Of a stretch of 11,149 nt of DNA, positions 6,135-11,149 are shown piece by piece. The position numbers and the translations under genes were made by a program. This DNA is from Pseudomonas sp. (GTDB lineage: Bacteria; Pseudomonadota; Gammaproteobacteria; Pseudomonadales; Pseudomonadaceae), in NCBI GenBank assembly GCA_003488145.1, contig DNMQ01000079.1, forward strand, positions 1-11,149. The letters run 5' to 3'. Each line of letters begins with the position of its first letter. Within the stretch, counting starts at the first letter, position 1. The notes under the pieces were generated by a model. It was not told the origin of the DNA. It worked only from the letters and a program-made list of their open reading frames with translations, and made no database searches.

Positions 6135-7336
6135 CGCAGCAACTCCATGGCCTGATCGAGAGCCCTAAAGAAGCGCTCGAGGTCGGCACTGTCGTTGTAC
6201 AGCCCGAGCGAGACGCGTGTCGCGCCATCCAGACCAAGGTGTTTCATCAGCGGCATGGCGCAGTGATTGCCGCTGCGTACCGCGATGCCCTGTTCGGTGA
6301 GCAGATGCCCCAGGTCGGAATGATGCACGCCTTCGACAACGAAGCTGGCCAGCGCAACCTGCGGCGAGCCGAGCAGGCGAACGCCGTTGCGTGCGGCAAG
6401 CCCGGCGAGCAGCTGGTCGTGCAATGCCCGCTCGTGACGCTCGACCGCGGCAACGTCGAGTCCAGCCAGATAGTCCAGCGTGGCGCCGAGACCGATGACG
6501 CCGGAGATCGGCGGCGTGCCGGCCTCGAAGCCCAGGGGCGCCGCATGGAACTCGGCGTGTTGATAATCGGCGATGCGCACCATCTCGCCGCCGAACTGCC
6601 AGTGACGCAGCTGCAGCAGCGATTCGCCGCGGCCGTACAGTACGCCGACGCCATCCGGCCCGTAGAGCTTATGGCTGGAGAGCACGTAGAAATCGCAACC
6701 CAGCGTGGTCATGTCGTGACGGCCGTGCACCACGCCCTGCGCGCCGTCGACGATGGTCAGCGCACCTTGGGTCTTGGCCAGGTGCAGCAGGTCGTCCAGC
6801 GGTTGCCAGCCACCCAGCACGTTGGACAGCTGACTCACCGCCAGCAGTCGGGTACGCGGCCCGACCAGCGCGGCAGCTGCTGCCAGGTCGATGCGCCCGG
6901 CGGTATTGATCGGTAGCACCTGAAGCCTGGCGTTGCGCCGTTTGGCCAGCTGTTGCCAGGGCAGCAGGTTGGCGTGATGTTCGAGGGCGCTGATGATGAT
7001 CTCGTCACCGGCTCCGATCAGATGTTCCAGTCCGTAGGCGAGCAGATTCAGCGCTTCCGTCGCGCCGCGGGTGAATACGATTTCAGTGGGCGAAGCCGCG
7101 TTCAGCCATTTCGCCACCTTGATGCGCGAGTCTTCGTAAGCGCGAGTCGCGCGTTCGGCCGGCTGGTGCTGGGCGCGGTGCACATTGGCGGCGCCGCAGG
7201 TGTAGTAGCCGCCGAGAGCATCGATCAGCGCCTGCGGCTTCTGTGCCGTGGCGGCGCTGTCGAGATAGGTCTGGCCTTGCGTTTCAAGCACCGCCAGGGC
7301 AGGGAAGTCGGCGCGCCAGGGAGAAAACAGGGCCAT
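6131..7336 (-). CDS. csdA: Cysteine desulfurase, CsdA/SufS type (group II)
   Basis: This 401-aa PLP enzyme converts cysteine to alanine and a protein-bound persulfide for Fe-S cluster or other thio-cofactor assembly. It carries ALEHHANLLPWQQL (His120/121 against the cofactor), the PLP-nitrogen aspartate Asp197 in IVDGAQGVVH, and the Schiff-base lysine Lys223 in LSSHKLYGPDG. The persulfide cysteine is Cys359 in RSGNHCAMPLM. The short RxGxHCA form places it in group II, which depends on a SufE-like partner, encoded immediately downstream. The frame extends upstream to 7384, but the ATG at 7336 gives the normal N-terminus (MALFSPWRADFPAL), with GGAGGT nine bases before it. It lies 74 bp after dapD on the same strand and may be transcribed with it. 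Confidence 0.93.
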   Translation of the reverse strand: MALFSPWRADFPALAVLETQGQTYLDSAATAQKPQALIDALGGYYTCGAANVHRAQHQPAERATRAYEDSRIKVAKWLNAASPTEIVFTRGATEALNLLAYGLEHLIGAGDEIIISALEHHANLLPWQQLAKRRNARLQVLPINTAGRIDLAAAAALVGPRTRLLAVSQLSNVLGGWQPLDDLLHLAKTQGALTIVDGAQGVVHGRHDMTTLGCDFYVLSSHKLYGPDGVGVLYGRGESLLQLRHWQFGGEMVRIADYQHAEFHAAPLGFEAGTPPISGVIGLGATLDYLAGLDVAAVERHERALHDQLLAGLAARNGVRLLGSPQVALASFVVEGVHHSDLGHLLTEQGIAVRSGNHCAMPLMKHLGLDGATRVSLGLYNDSADLERFFRALDQAMELLR

Positions 7337-7410
7337 AAGCTGCAAACCTCCAGCTGCAGGGGATGCGGCAATGCAGGCGCTCATGGCTCGCAGCTTGCCG
7401 CTGCTCCTGC

Positions 7411-8445
7411 TCAGTTATGCGCGTGCAGCGCCTCGTTCAGCTCGATGGCCGACTTGTGAGTCTTGCACTCCACAGCGCCGGTCTGCGAGTTACGACGGAA
7501 CAGCAGGTCGCTTTGGCCGGCCAGCTCGCGCGCCTTGACCACTTTGACCAGTTGATCGCCGTCGTCGAGCAGGCTGACCTTGGTGCCGGCGGTGATGTAC
7601 AGGCCCGACTCCACGGTGTTGCGGTCGCCCAGCGGGATGCCGATGCCGGCATTCGCGCCGATCAGGCAGCCTTCGCCGACGGAGATGACGATGTTGCCGC
7701 CACCGGACAGGGTGCCCATGGTCGAGCAGCCGCCGCCGAGGTCCGAACCCTTGCCGACGAACACGCCAGCGGAGACGCGGCCTTCGATCATGCCCGGGCC
7801 GGCGGTACCGGCGTTGAAGTTGATGAAGCCTTCGTGCATCACGGTTGTGCCTTCACCCACATAGGCACCGAGGCGAATGCGCGCGCTGTCGGCGATACGC
7901 ACGCCGGCAGGGACCACGTAATCGGTCATCTTCGGGAACTTGTCCACCGAGAAGACTTCCAGCAGATCGCCCTTCAGGCGTGCTTCCAGCTGGCGCTCGG
8001 CCAGTTCGCTCAGGTCCACCGCGCCCTGGTTGGTCCAGGCAACGTTGGGCAGCAGCGGGAAGATGCCGGTCAGGTTCAGACCATGCGGCTTGGCCAGCCG
8101 GTGCGAAAGCAGGTGCAGCTTGAGGTAGGCCTCGGGGGTCGAGGTAAGCGGCGCGTCTTCGGCGAGCAGAGTGGCGACCAGTGGGCGCTGGCTTTCGGCC
8201 AGGCGGGTCAGCAGCGCGTACTGGGTAGCGTCGAGCGGCTTCAGGGCATCGGCCAGCTGTGCAGCCTGGGTAGTGGTGATGCTGATTGCCTGATTGCCGC
8301 CGGCATAGCCGAGCAGCGGGGCGACGGCAGCTACCAGCTCGCCGGCAGGTTGCAGCAGCGGTTGTGCGTAGAAGACTTCCAGCCAGTCGCCTTGGCGGTT
8401 CTGGGTGCCAACGCCAAAGGCGAGGCTAAATAGGGTTGCGGACAT
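7411..8445 (-). CDS. dapD: 2,3,4,5-tetrahydropyridine-2,6-dicarboxylate N-succinyltransferase DapD
   Basis: This 344-aa cytosolic enzyme transfers succinyl from succinyl-CoA to tetrahydrodipicolinate in the succinylase branch of diaminopimelate/lysine synthesis. The N-terminal half (about 1-170) is the extra domain of the long DapD class found in pseudomonads. From about 185 on, left-handed beta-helix hexapeptide repeats are evident (ADSARIRLGAYVGEGTTV, GCLIGANAGIGIPLGD), with the glycine-rich loop GGGCSTMGTLSGGGN in the middle. This is typical of trimeric acyltransferases. The start MSATLFSLAFGVGTQN fits the family and is preceded by AAGGAA at ideal spacing. It follows yffB by 42 bp. A second pathway gene, dapC, lies 1.5 kb away on the same strand. 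Confidence 0.96.
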   Translation of the reverse strand: MSATLFSLAFGVGTQNRQGDWLEVFYAQPLLQPAGELVAAVAPLLGYAGGNQAISITTTQAAQLADALKPLDATQYALLTRLAESQRPLVATLLAEDAPLTSTPEAYLKLHLLSHRLAKPHGLNLTGIFPLLPNVAWTNQGAVDLSELAERQLEARLKGDLLEVFSVDKFPKMTDYVVPAGVRIADSARIRLGAYVGEGTTVMHEGFINFNAGTAGPGMIEGRVSAGVFVGKGSDLGGGCSTMGTLSGGGNIVISVGEGCLIGANAGIGIPLGDRNTVESGLYITAGTKVSLLDDGDQLVKVVKARELAGQSDLLFRRNSQTGAVECKTHKSAIELNEALHAHN

Positions 8446-8487
8446 AGAATTTCCTTTTTGTCGGCCGCGCCGTCTGTTGGGCGGCTA

Positions 8488-8859
8488 TCAGTTCGGCGCT
8501 GCCACTTCGGCAGCGTAAAGATCGGGCTTGAAGCCAATCAGGGTCTTACCGCGCAAGTCGAGTACAGGGCGTTTGATCATCGACGGTTGGGCCAACATCA
8601 GCTCGATGGCCCTGGCCTGGTCAAGATCGGCCTTTGCAGCGTCGTCCAGCTTGCGGAAGGTGGTGCCTGCACGGTTGAGAACGGTCTGCCAGCCGTGTTC
8701 ATTGCACCAGGCTTCCAGGTGGGCACGGTCGATGCCGACGCTCTTGTAGTCGTGGAAGTCGTAGTCCAGTCCGTGTTCGTCGAGCCAGGTACGGGCCTTT
8801 TTCATCGTGTCGCAGGCTTTGATTCCGTATAGGCACAACCGCTGATCTGATTCGGACAT
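8488..8859 (-). CDS. yffB: YffB-type ArsC/Spx-fold thiol protein
   Basis: This 123-aa protein has the thioredoxin-like fold of arsenate reductase ArsC and Spx. It shows the YffB variant of the active site, GIKACDTMKKAR, with Cys16 the only cysteine there, then LDYDFHDYKSVGID and GTTFRKLDD. The segment QPSMIKRPVLD, with its conserved arginine-proline, and GFKPDLY near the end complete the pattern. The P. aeruginosa homologue has been studied structurally and a glutathione-dependent thiol reductase role was suggested; the true substrate remains unclear. GGAGAG six bases before the ATG supports the start. It precedes dapD by 42 bp and probably heads the yffB-dapD transcript, an order I also recall in P. 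aeruginosa. Confidence 0.92.
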   Translation of the reverse strand: MSESDQRLCLYGIKACDTMKKARTWLDEHGLDYDFHDYKSVGIDRAHLEAWCNEHGWQTVLNRAGTTFRKLDDAAKADLDQARAIELMLAQPSMIKRPVLDLRGKTLIGFKPDLYAAEVAAPN

Positions 8860-8897
8860 AAACGACTCTCCAAGACTCCTGCAAAACTGGACGGCGG

Positions 8898-8903
8898 ATT
8901 ATG
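8898..8903 (-). promoter_or_regulatory. Candidate -10 element for yffB-dapD
   Basis: On the reverse strand CATAAT lies about 40 bases before the yffB ATG, in a context (TGGCATAATCCGCCG) common to sigma-70 promoters of pseudomonads. No good -35 hexamer is found at 16-18 bp, so this is a tentative call. Confidence 0.3.
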
Positions 8904-8908
8904 CCACG

Positions 8909-8947
8909 CCTCGCCGGGCTATGGAGGCGAGCATGCCTTCTCGCCTC
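8909..8947. repeat. Three alternating inverted arms between trx and yffB
   Basis: GAGGCGAG at 8924-8931 and CTCGCCTC at 8940-8947 form an 8-bp perfect stem with an 8-base loop. A further CTCGCC at 8910-8915 can pair with GGCGAG at 8926-8931 instead. The two hairpins share an arm, so they exclude each other. The element lies just upstream of the candidate yffB promoter and downstream of the trx-like gene. It could end the latter transcript, although no T-run follows. Confidence 0.45.
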
Positions 8948-8987
8948 GAAGAGCGCTGCGCGGCAGGTGGCTCGCGAACTGTCTCTC

Positions 8988-9317
8988 TCATCCCTTCCCC
9001 GTCTCGCCTAGCGCCTGCTCGATCGCCTGCTCGTTCAGCGGGCGCACGACGCGCGCGAGCTCCTGGCCATTCTTCAGCAGGATCAGGGTCGGCCAGAGCT
9101 TGACCCGAAACGAGCGTCCCAGCGGGCGGCCCGGGCCGTCCTCGATCTTCAGATGACAAATGCCGCTGCGCTCAGCCAGGGCCTTTGCCAGTAGTGGCTG
9201 AGCTGCTCGGCAGTGGCCGCACCAGGCAGTGCCGAACTCCAGCAGCAGCGGCCCCTGCATGGCGTCGACCTCTGTACGGCTGGGCTCGTTTTGTACGTAG
9301 TGTTCAGTCATGTTCAT
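8988..9317 (-). CDS. Small cytosolic thioredoxin-fold protein (CGHC active site)
   Basis: This 109-aa protein has a single thioredoxin domain. The redox motif WCGHC is at residues 32-36 (Cys33, Cys36) within LLLEFGTAWCGHCRAAQPLL. The cis-proline loop is LWPTLILLKNG (Pro76). CGHC is the more oxidising motif typical of disulfide isomerases rather than the CGPC of standard thioredoxin, although it does occur in cytosolic thioredoxin-like proteins. No signal peptide is present with the start at 9317, which has GGAGAA six bases upstream. The frame continues upstream to 9566, but that part shows no family likeness. The middle segment KIEDGPGRPLGRSFRVK replaces the usual VDxxxN strand. The gene is divergent from the 81-aa gene and could assist the thiol chemistry of nearby YffB/CsdA, which is speculation from position. 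Confidence 0.9.
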   Translation of the reverse strand: MNMTEHYVQNEPSRTEVDAMQGPLLLEFGTAWCGHCRAAQPLLAKALAERSGICHLKIEDGPGRPLGRSFRVKLWPTLILLKNGQELARVVRPLNEQAIEQALGETGKG

Positions 9318-9444
9318 GGCAGGTTCTCCGTGTGCCTTCCAACGTTCGAACTTGCCGCCGGGCCGTCGTTCGGCGAGGGCTCTCGACCTTTTACACCGAT
9401 GGTGTTGTCCATTGATGACAATCGCAACGGTGAGGTGACGAGTA
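9318..9444. promoter_or_regulatory. Divergent intergenic region with two adjoining palindromes
   Basis: This 127-bp gap lies between the thioredoxin-like gene and the 81-aa gene. ACACC-GAT-GGTGT at 9393-9405 touches TTGTC-CATTGAT-GACAA at 9405-9421, sharing one base. Both are symmetric and of a size bound by dimeric repressors. The ribosome binding site of the 81-aa gene (GAGGTGA, about 9432-9438) follows 10 bases later, so a bound protein would sit close to the start of that gene. Confidence 0.4.
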
Positions 9445-9690
9445 ATGGCACGCAAGCATTTCGAGAATTTCGAAGCGATTTCTTCGGCGGTGCCTGCCGA
9501 GGATGCGTTCGAAGCGGTTATCGCCATCAAACGGCGCGACAGCGACGAGCATGTACACGTATTCAAGATCGCAGATGGCCGTCGCTACGACCTGGCCTCC
9601 GAAGCCGACGCGATTGCCGAGGCAGCTTTGACTAAAGTTATAGAGGTCAGCGACGAAGGCGAGCTGATCTGGGAAGAACACGCCATCTGA
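9445..9690 (+). CDS. Hypothetical protein, 81 aa
   Basis: I do not recognise this family. The start at 9445 has a good GAGGTGA site six bases upstream. The protein is acidic and compact, with a first helix (KHFENFEAISSAVPAEDAFE) and a strand pair (AVIAIKRRDSDEHVHVFKIA). An acidic helix (LASEADAIAEAALTKVIEV) and the ending GELIWEEHAI complete it. No cysteine, signal peptide or membrane helix is present. The presence of a clear ribosome binding site, and a second small gene 14 bp downstream with an even stronger one, argue that it is real. It could be a small single-domain protein with a housekeeping or regulatory role. Confidence 0.8.
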   Translation: MARKHFENFEAISSAVPAEDAFEAVIAIKRRDSDEHVHVFKIADGRRYDLASEADAIAEAALTKVIEVSDEGELIWEEHAI

Positions 9691-9704
9691 ACAGGAGGCA
9701 GCAT

Positions 9705-9866
9705 ATGAGCGATCACGACGAGCGTACCGAGGAGGCGCTTGATAACGCCAATCCCACATCCCGCGACGAGCATCAGGGCGCAGACATACCCGAGCACATG
9801 AAGCCGGAGAATCTGGAAAAACTGCGCGACTATGGCAAGGATGCGATCCCGCCGGGCGTTGCCTGA
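9705..9866 (+). CDS. Hypothetical 53-aa acidic protein
   Basis: This short gene has an excellent ribosome binding site (AGGAGG, then CAGCAT, then ATG) and lies 14 bp after the 81-aa gene, so the two form an operon. The product starts MSDHDERTEEALDNANPTSR, continues with a polar middle containing EHMKPENLEKLRDYGKD, and ends DAIPPGVA. It is strongly charged and rich in Asp, Glu and Asn, with no cysteine, membrane helix or signal peptide. It is probably largely disordered, with one short helix (about 33-45). The family is unknown to me. The strength of the ribosome binding site and the exact end before a hairpin support a real gene despite its size. Confidence 0.72.
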   Translation: MSDHDERTEEALDNANPTSRDEHQGADIPEHMKPENLEKLRDYGKDAIPPGVA

Positions 9867-9876
9867 ACTCGTCAAG

Positions 9877-9897
9877 CCGGGCGGCCAAACCGCCCGG
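9877..9897. terminator. Hairpin between convergent small-gene operon and dapC
   Basis: CCGGGCGG at 9877-9884 pairs perfectly with CCGCCCGG at 9890-9897 around the loop CCAAA. It lies 10 bp after the 53-aa gene and 7 bp after the dapC stop on the other strand, so it may end both transcripts. Neither side has a clear T-run, which lowers confidence in intrinsic termination. Confidence 0.6.
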
Positions 9898-9904
9898 TGC
9901 GCAA

Positions 9905-11101
9905 TCAGAGCGTTTCGATGAAGTGGCGAATGCGTTGCGCCGCCTCGATGCATTCGGCCAGCGGCGCAACCAGTGCCATACGCACGCGGCCGACGCCGGG
10001 TGACATGCCGTCCACTTCGCGCGACAGGTAGGAACCCGGCACCACGGTGACATGCTCGCGGGCGAACAGCTCGCGGGTGAACTGTTGATCGTCCATCGGC
10101 GTTTTCGGCCACAGATAAAAGCCACCATCGGGGCGTTGCACGTCCATGACCGGCGCGAGTATTTCCAGCACGGCATCGAACTTGGCGCGATACAGCTCTC
10201 GGTTGGCGCGCACGTGAATCTCGTCGTTCCAGGCAGCGATGCTCGCCTGCTGGGTCTGCACGGGCATGGCGCAGCCATGATAGGTGCGGTACAGCAGGAA
10301 GGACTTGAGGATCTCGGCATCACCGGCGACGAAGCCCGAACGCAGCCCCGGCAGGTTCGAGCGCTTCGACAGGCTATGGAACACCACGCAGCGCTTGAAA
10401 TCGGTGCGGCCCAGTGCTGCACAGGCGGTAAGCAGCCCTGCAGGTGGATTAGCCTCGTCGAAGTACAGCTCGCTGTAGCACTCGTCGGCGGCAATGACGA
10501 AGTCGTACTGGTCGGCCAGCGCGATCAGCTTTTTTAGCGTCTCCAGCGGCACCAGCGCACCGGTCGGGTTGCCCGGTGAACAGAGGAAGAGAATCTGGCA
10601 GCGCTGCCAGACATCCGCCGGCACGGCATCGAAGTCCGGGTTGAAGCCGTTCTGCTCGAGGCATGGCAGGTAATGAGGCGTGGCGCCGGCGAGCAGGGCT
10701 GCGCCTTCGTAGATCTGATAGAACGGATTCGGGCTGACCACCAGACCGTCCGCTGAGCGATCCACCACGGCCTGGGTAATGGCGAACAGTGCCTCGCGCG
10801 TACCATTGACCGGCAACACGTGCTGCGCCGGGTCCAGTGCATCTGCGGCGAGGCCGAAGCGCCGCTCGCACCAGCGCGCGATGGCTTCGCGCAGCGCCGG
10901 AATGCCGAGTGTGGTCGGATAGACCGCCAGCTGATCAAGGTTGTCCGCCAGTGCCTGGGCAACGAAGTCCGGCGAGCGATGCTTCGGCTCGCCAATCGAC
11001 AGCGCTATGGCACGCTTGTCGGCAGGCGGCTGTGCGCCAGCGAGCAGGCCACGCAGCTTCTCGAAGGGGTATGGGTGCAGCAGATTCAGGGCGTTGTTCA
11101 T
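9905..11101 (-). CDS. dapC: Succinyldiaminopimelate transaminase DapC
   Basis: This 398-aa PLP-dependent class I aminotransferase interconverts N-succinyl-2-amino-6-oxopimelate and N-succinyl-LL-diaminopimelate, the step after DapD. Visible landmarks are LSIGEPKHRSP (34-44), VYPTTLGIPALREAIA, and SPGNPTG with Asn178. Asp206 in IAADECYSELYF binds the pyridine nitrogen, and Lys246 in FHSLSKRSNLPGLRSGF forms the Schiff base. The frame is open to 11143, but MNNALNLLHPYPFEKLRGLL at 11101 is the known Pseudomonas DapC opening and is used here. The ribosome site is weak (GAAAGAA). The start appears to overlap the stop of an upstream frame, so translation may be coupled. E. coli uses ArgD for this step; a dedicated DapC is characteristic of pseudomonads and some other groups. 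Confidence 0.94.
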   Translation of the reverse strand: MNNALNLLHPYPFEKLRGLLAGAQPPADKRAIALSIGEPKHRSPDFVAQALADNLDQLAVYPTTLGIPALREAIARWCERRFGLAADALDPAQHVLPVNGTREALFAITQAVVDRSADGLVVSPNPFYQIYEGAALLAGATPHYLPCLEQNGFNPDFDAVPADVWQRCQILFLCSPGNPTGALVPLETLKKLIALADQYDFVIAADECYSELYFDEANPPAGLLTACAALGRTDFKRCVVFHSLSKRSNLPGLRSGFVAGDAEILKSFLLYRTYHGCAMPVQTQQASIAAWNDEIHVRANRELYRAKFDAVLEILAPVMDVQRPDGGFYLWPKTPMDDQQFTRELFAREHVTVVPGSYLSREVDGMSPGVGRVRMALVAPLAECIEAAQRIRHFIETL

Positions 11102-11149
11102 GGATGCAGTTCTTTCAGGATGAGCGCGGCGAACGCCCCGCATTCGTGA
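11098..11149 (-). CDS. Possible 3' end of an upstream gene (partial)
   Basis: Reading the reverse strand from the window edge, one frame is open for 16 codons and ends HECGAFAALILKELHP at a TGA that overlaps the dapC ATG as ATGA. Such an overlap is typical of co-translated genes. In P. aeruginosa I recall glnD upstream of dapC, but too little is present here to identify the gene and the frame could be open by chance. Confidence 0.3.
   Translation of the reverse strand, partial: HECGAFAALILKELHP

Noticed and set aside
6092..6916. A 274-codon open frame on the plus strand opposite csdA/csdE
   Set aside because: Shadow of two genes with clear active sites; no recognisable motif and Gln/Arg/Ala/Val-rich composition.
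7363..8433. A 356-codon open frame on the plus strand opposite dapD
   Set aside because: It is antisense to an unmistakable dapD, has low-complexity Gln/Ala/Gly/His/Arg composition typical of GC-rich shadow frames and no family resemblance.
9318..9566. N-terminal extension of the thioredoxin-like protein to 9566
   Set aside because: The added 83 residues overlap the 81-aa gene on the other strand, lack family similarity, and the ATG at 9317 has a good ribosome binding site.

Overview
The window looks like a piece of core chromosome from a Pseudomonas-group gammaproteobacterium, most likely the Pseudomonas stutzeri / Stutzerimonas group. The basis is GC-rich coding with long antisense shadow frames, a pseudomonad-type long DapD, a dapC whose N-terminus matches Pseudomonas DapC as I remember it, and a tsdB-tsdA pair of the kind described in P. 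stutzeri. The assignment rests on recognising protein families by eye; no search was run. I see no tRNA, rRNA, CRISPR array, insertion sequence, integrase or prophage gene.

Layout. 1-353 (-) is the 5' part of glpD (glycerol-3-phosphate dehydrogenase), divergent from ybaK (426-896 +, Cys-tRNA(Pro) deacylase). A cytoplasmic ankyrin-repeat protein (967-1491 -) and a small DUF3820-type protein (1732-1959 +) follow, then an unrecognised 177-aa protein (1981-2514 -). Divergent from that is tsdB-tsdA (2771-4338 +): two exported dihaem cytochromes c forming a thiosulfate dehydrogenase / tetrathionate reductase with its electron-transfer partner, closed by a clear hairpin terminator. Next is a 373-aa FabH-like ketoacyl synthase (4590-5711 +, GTG start), preceded by a perfect 7-bp inverted repeat that could be an operator.

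From 9317 down to 5727 everything is on the minus strand: a small cytosolic thioredoxin-fold protein, then yffB (ArsC/Spx fold), dapD (lysine/diaminopimelate synthesis), csdA (cysteine desulfurase) and csdE (SufE-type sulfur acceptor). csdA and csdE overlap by an ATGA and are surely co-translated. Two very small genes on the plus strand (81 and 53 aa, 9445-9866) follow, each with a good ribosome binding site. dapC (9905-11101 -), a second diaminopimelate-pathway gene, closes the window; its start may overlap the end of a further upstream gene.

Functionally the window mixes housekeeping (lysine/peptidoglycan precursor, sulfur mobilisation, translation quality control) with one accessory energy module (tsdBA). 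I found no convincing previously undescribed system. The parts most worth a second look are the tsdBA pair with its unknown divergent neighbour, the inverted repeat before the FabH-like gene, and the tiny two-gene unit at 9445-9866.
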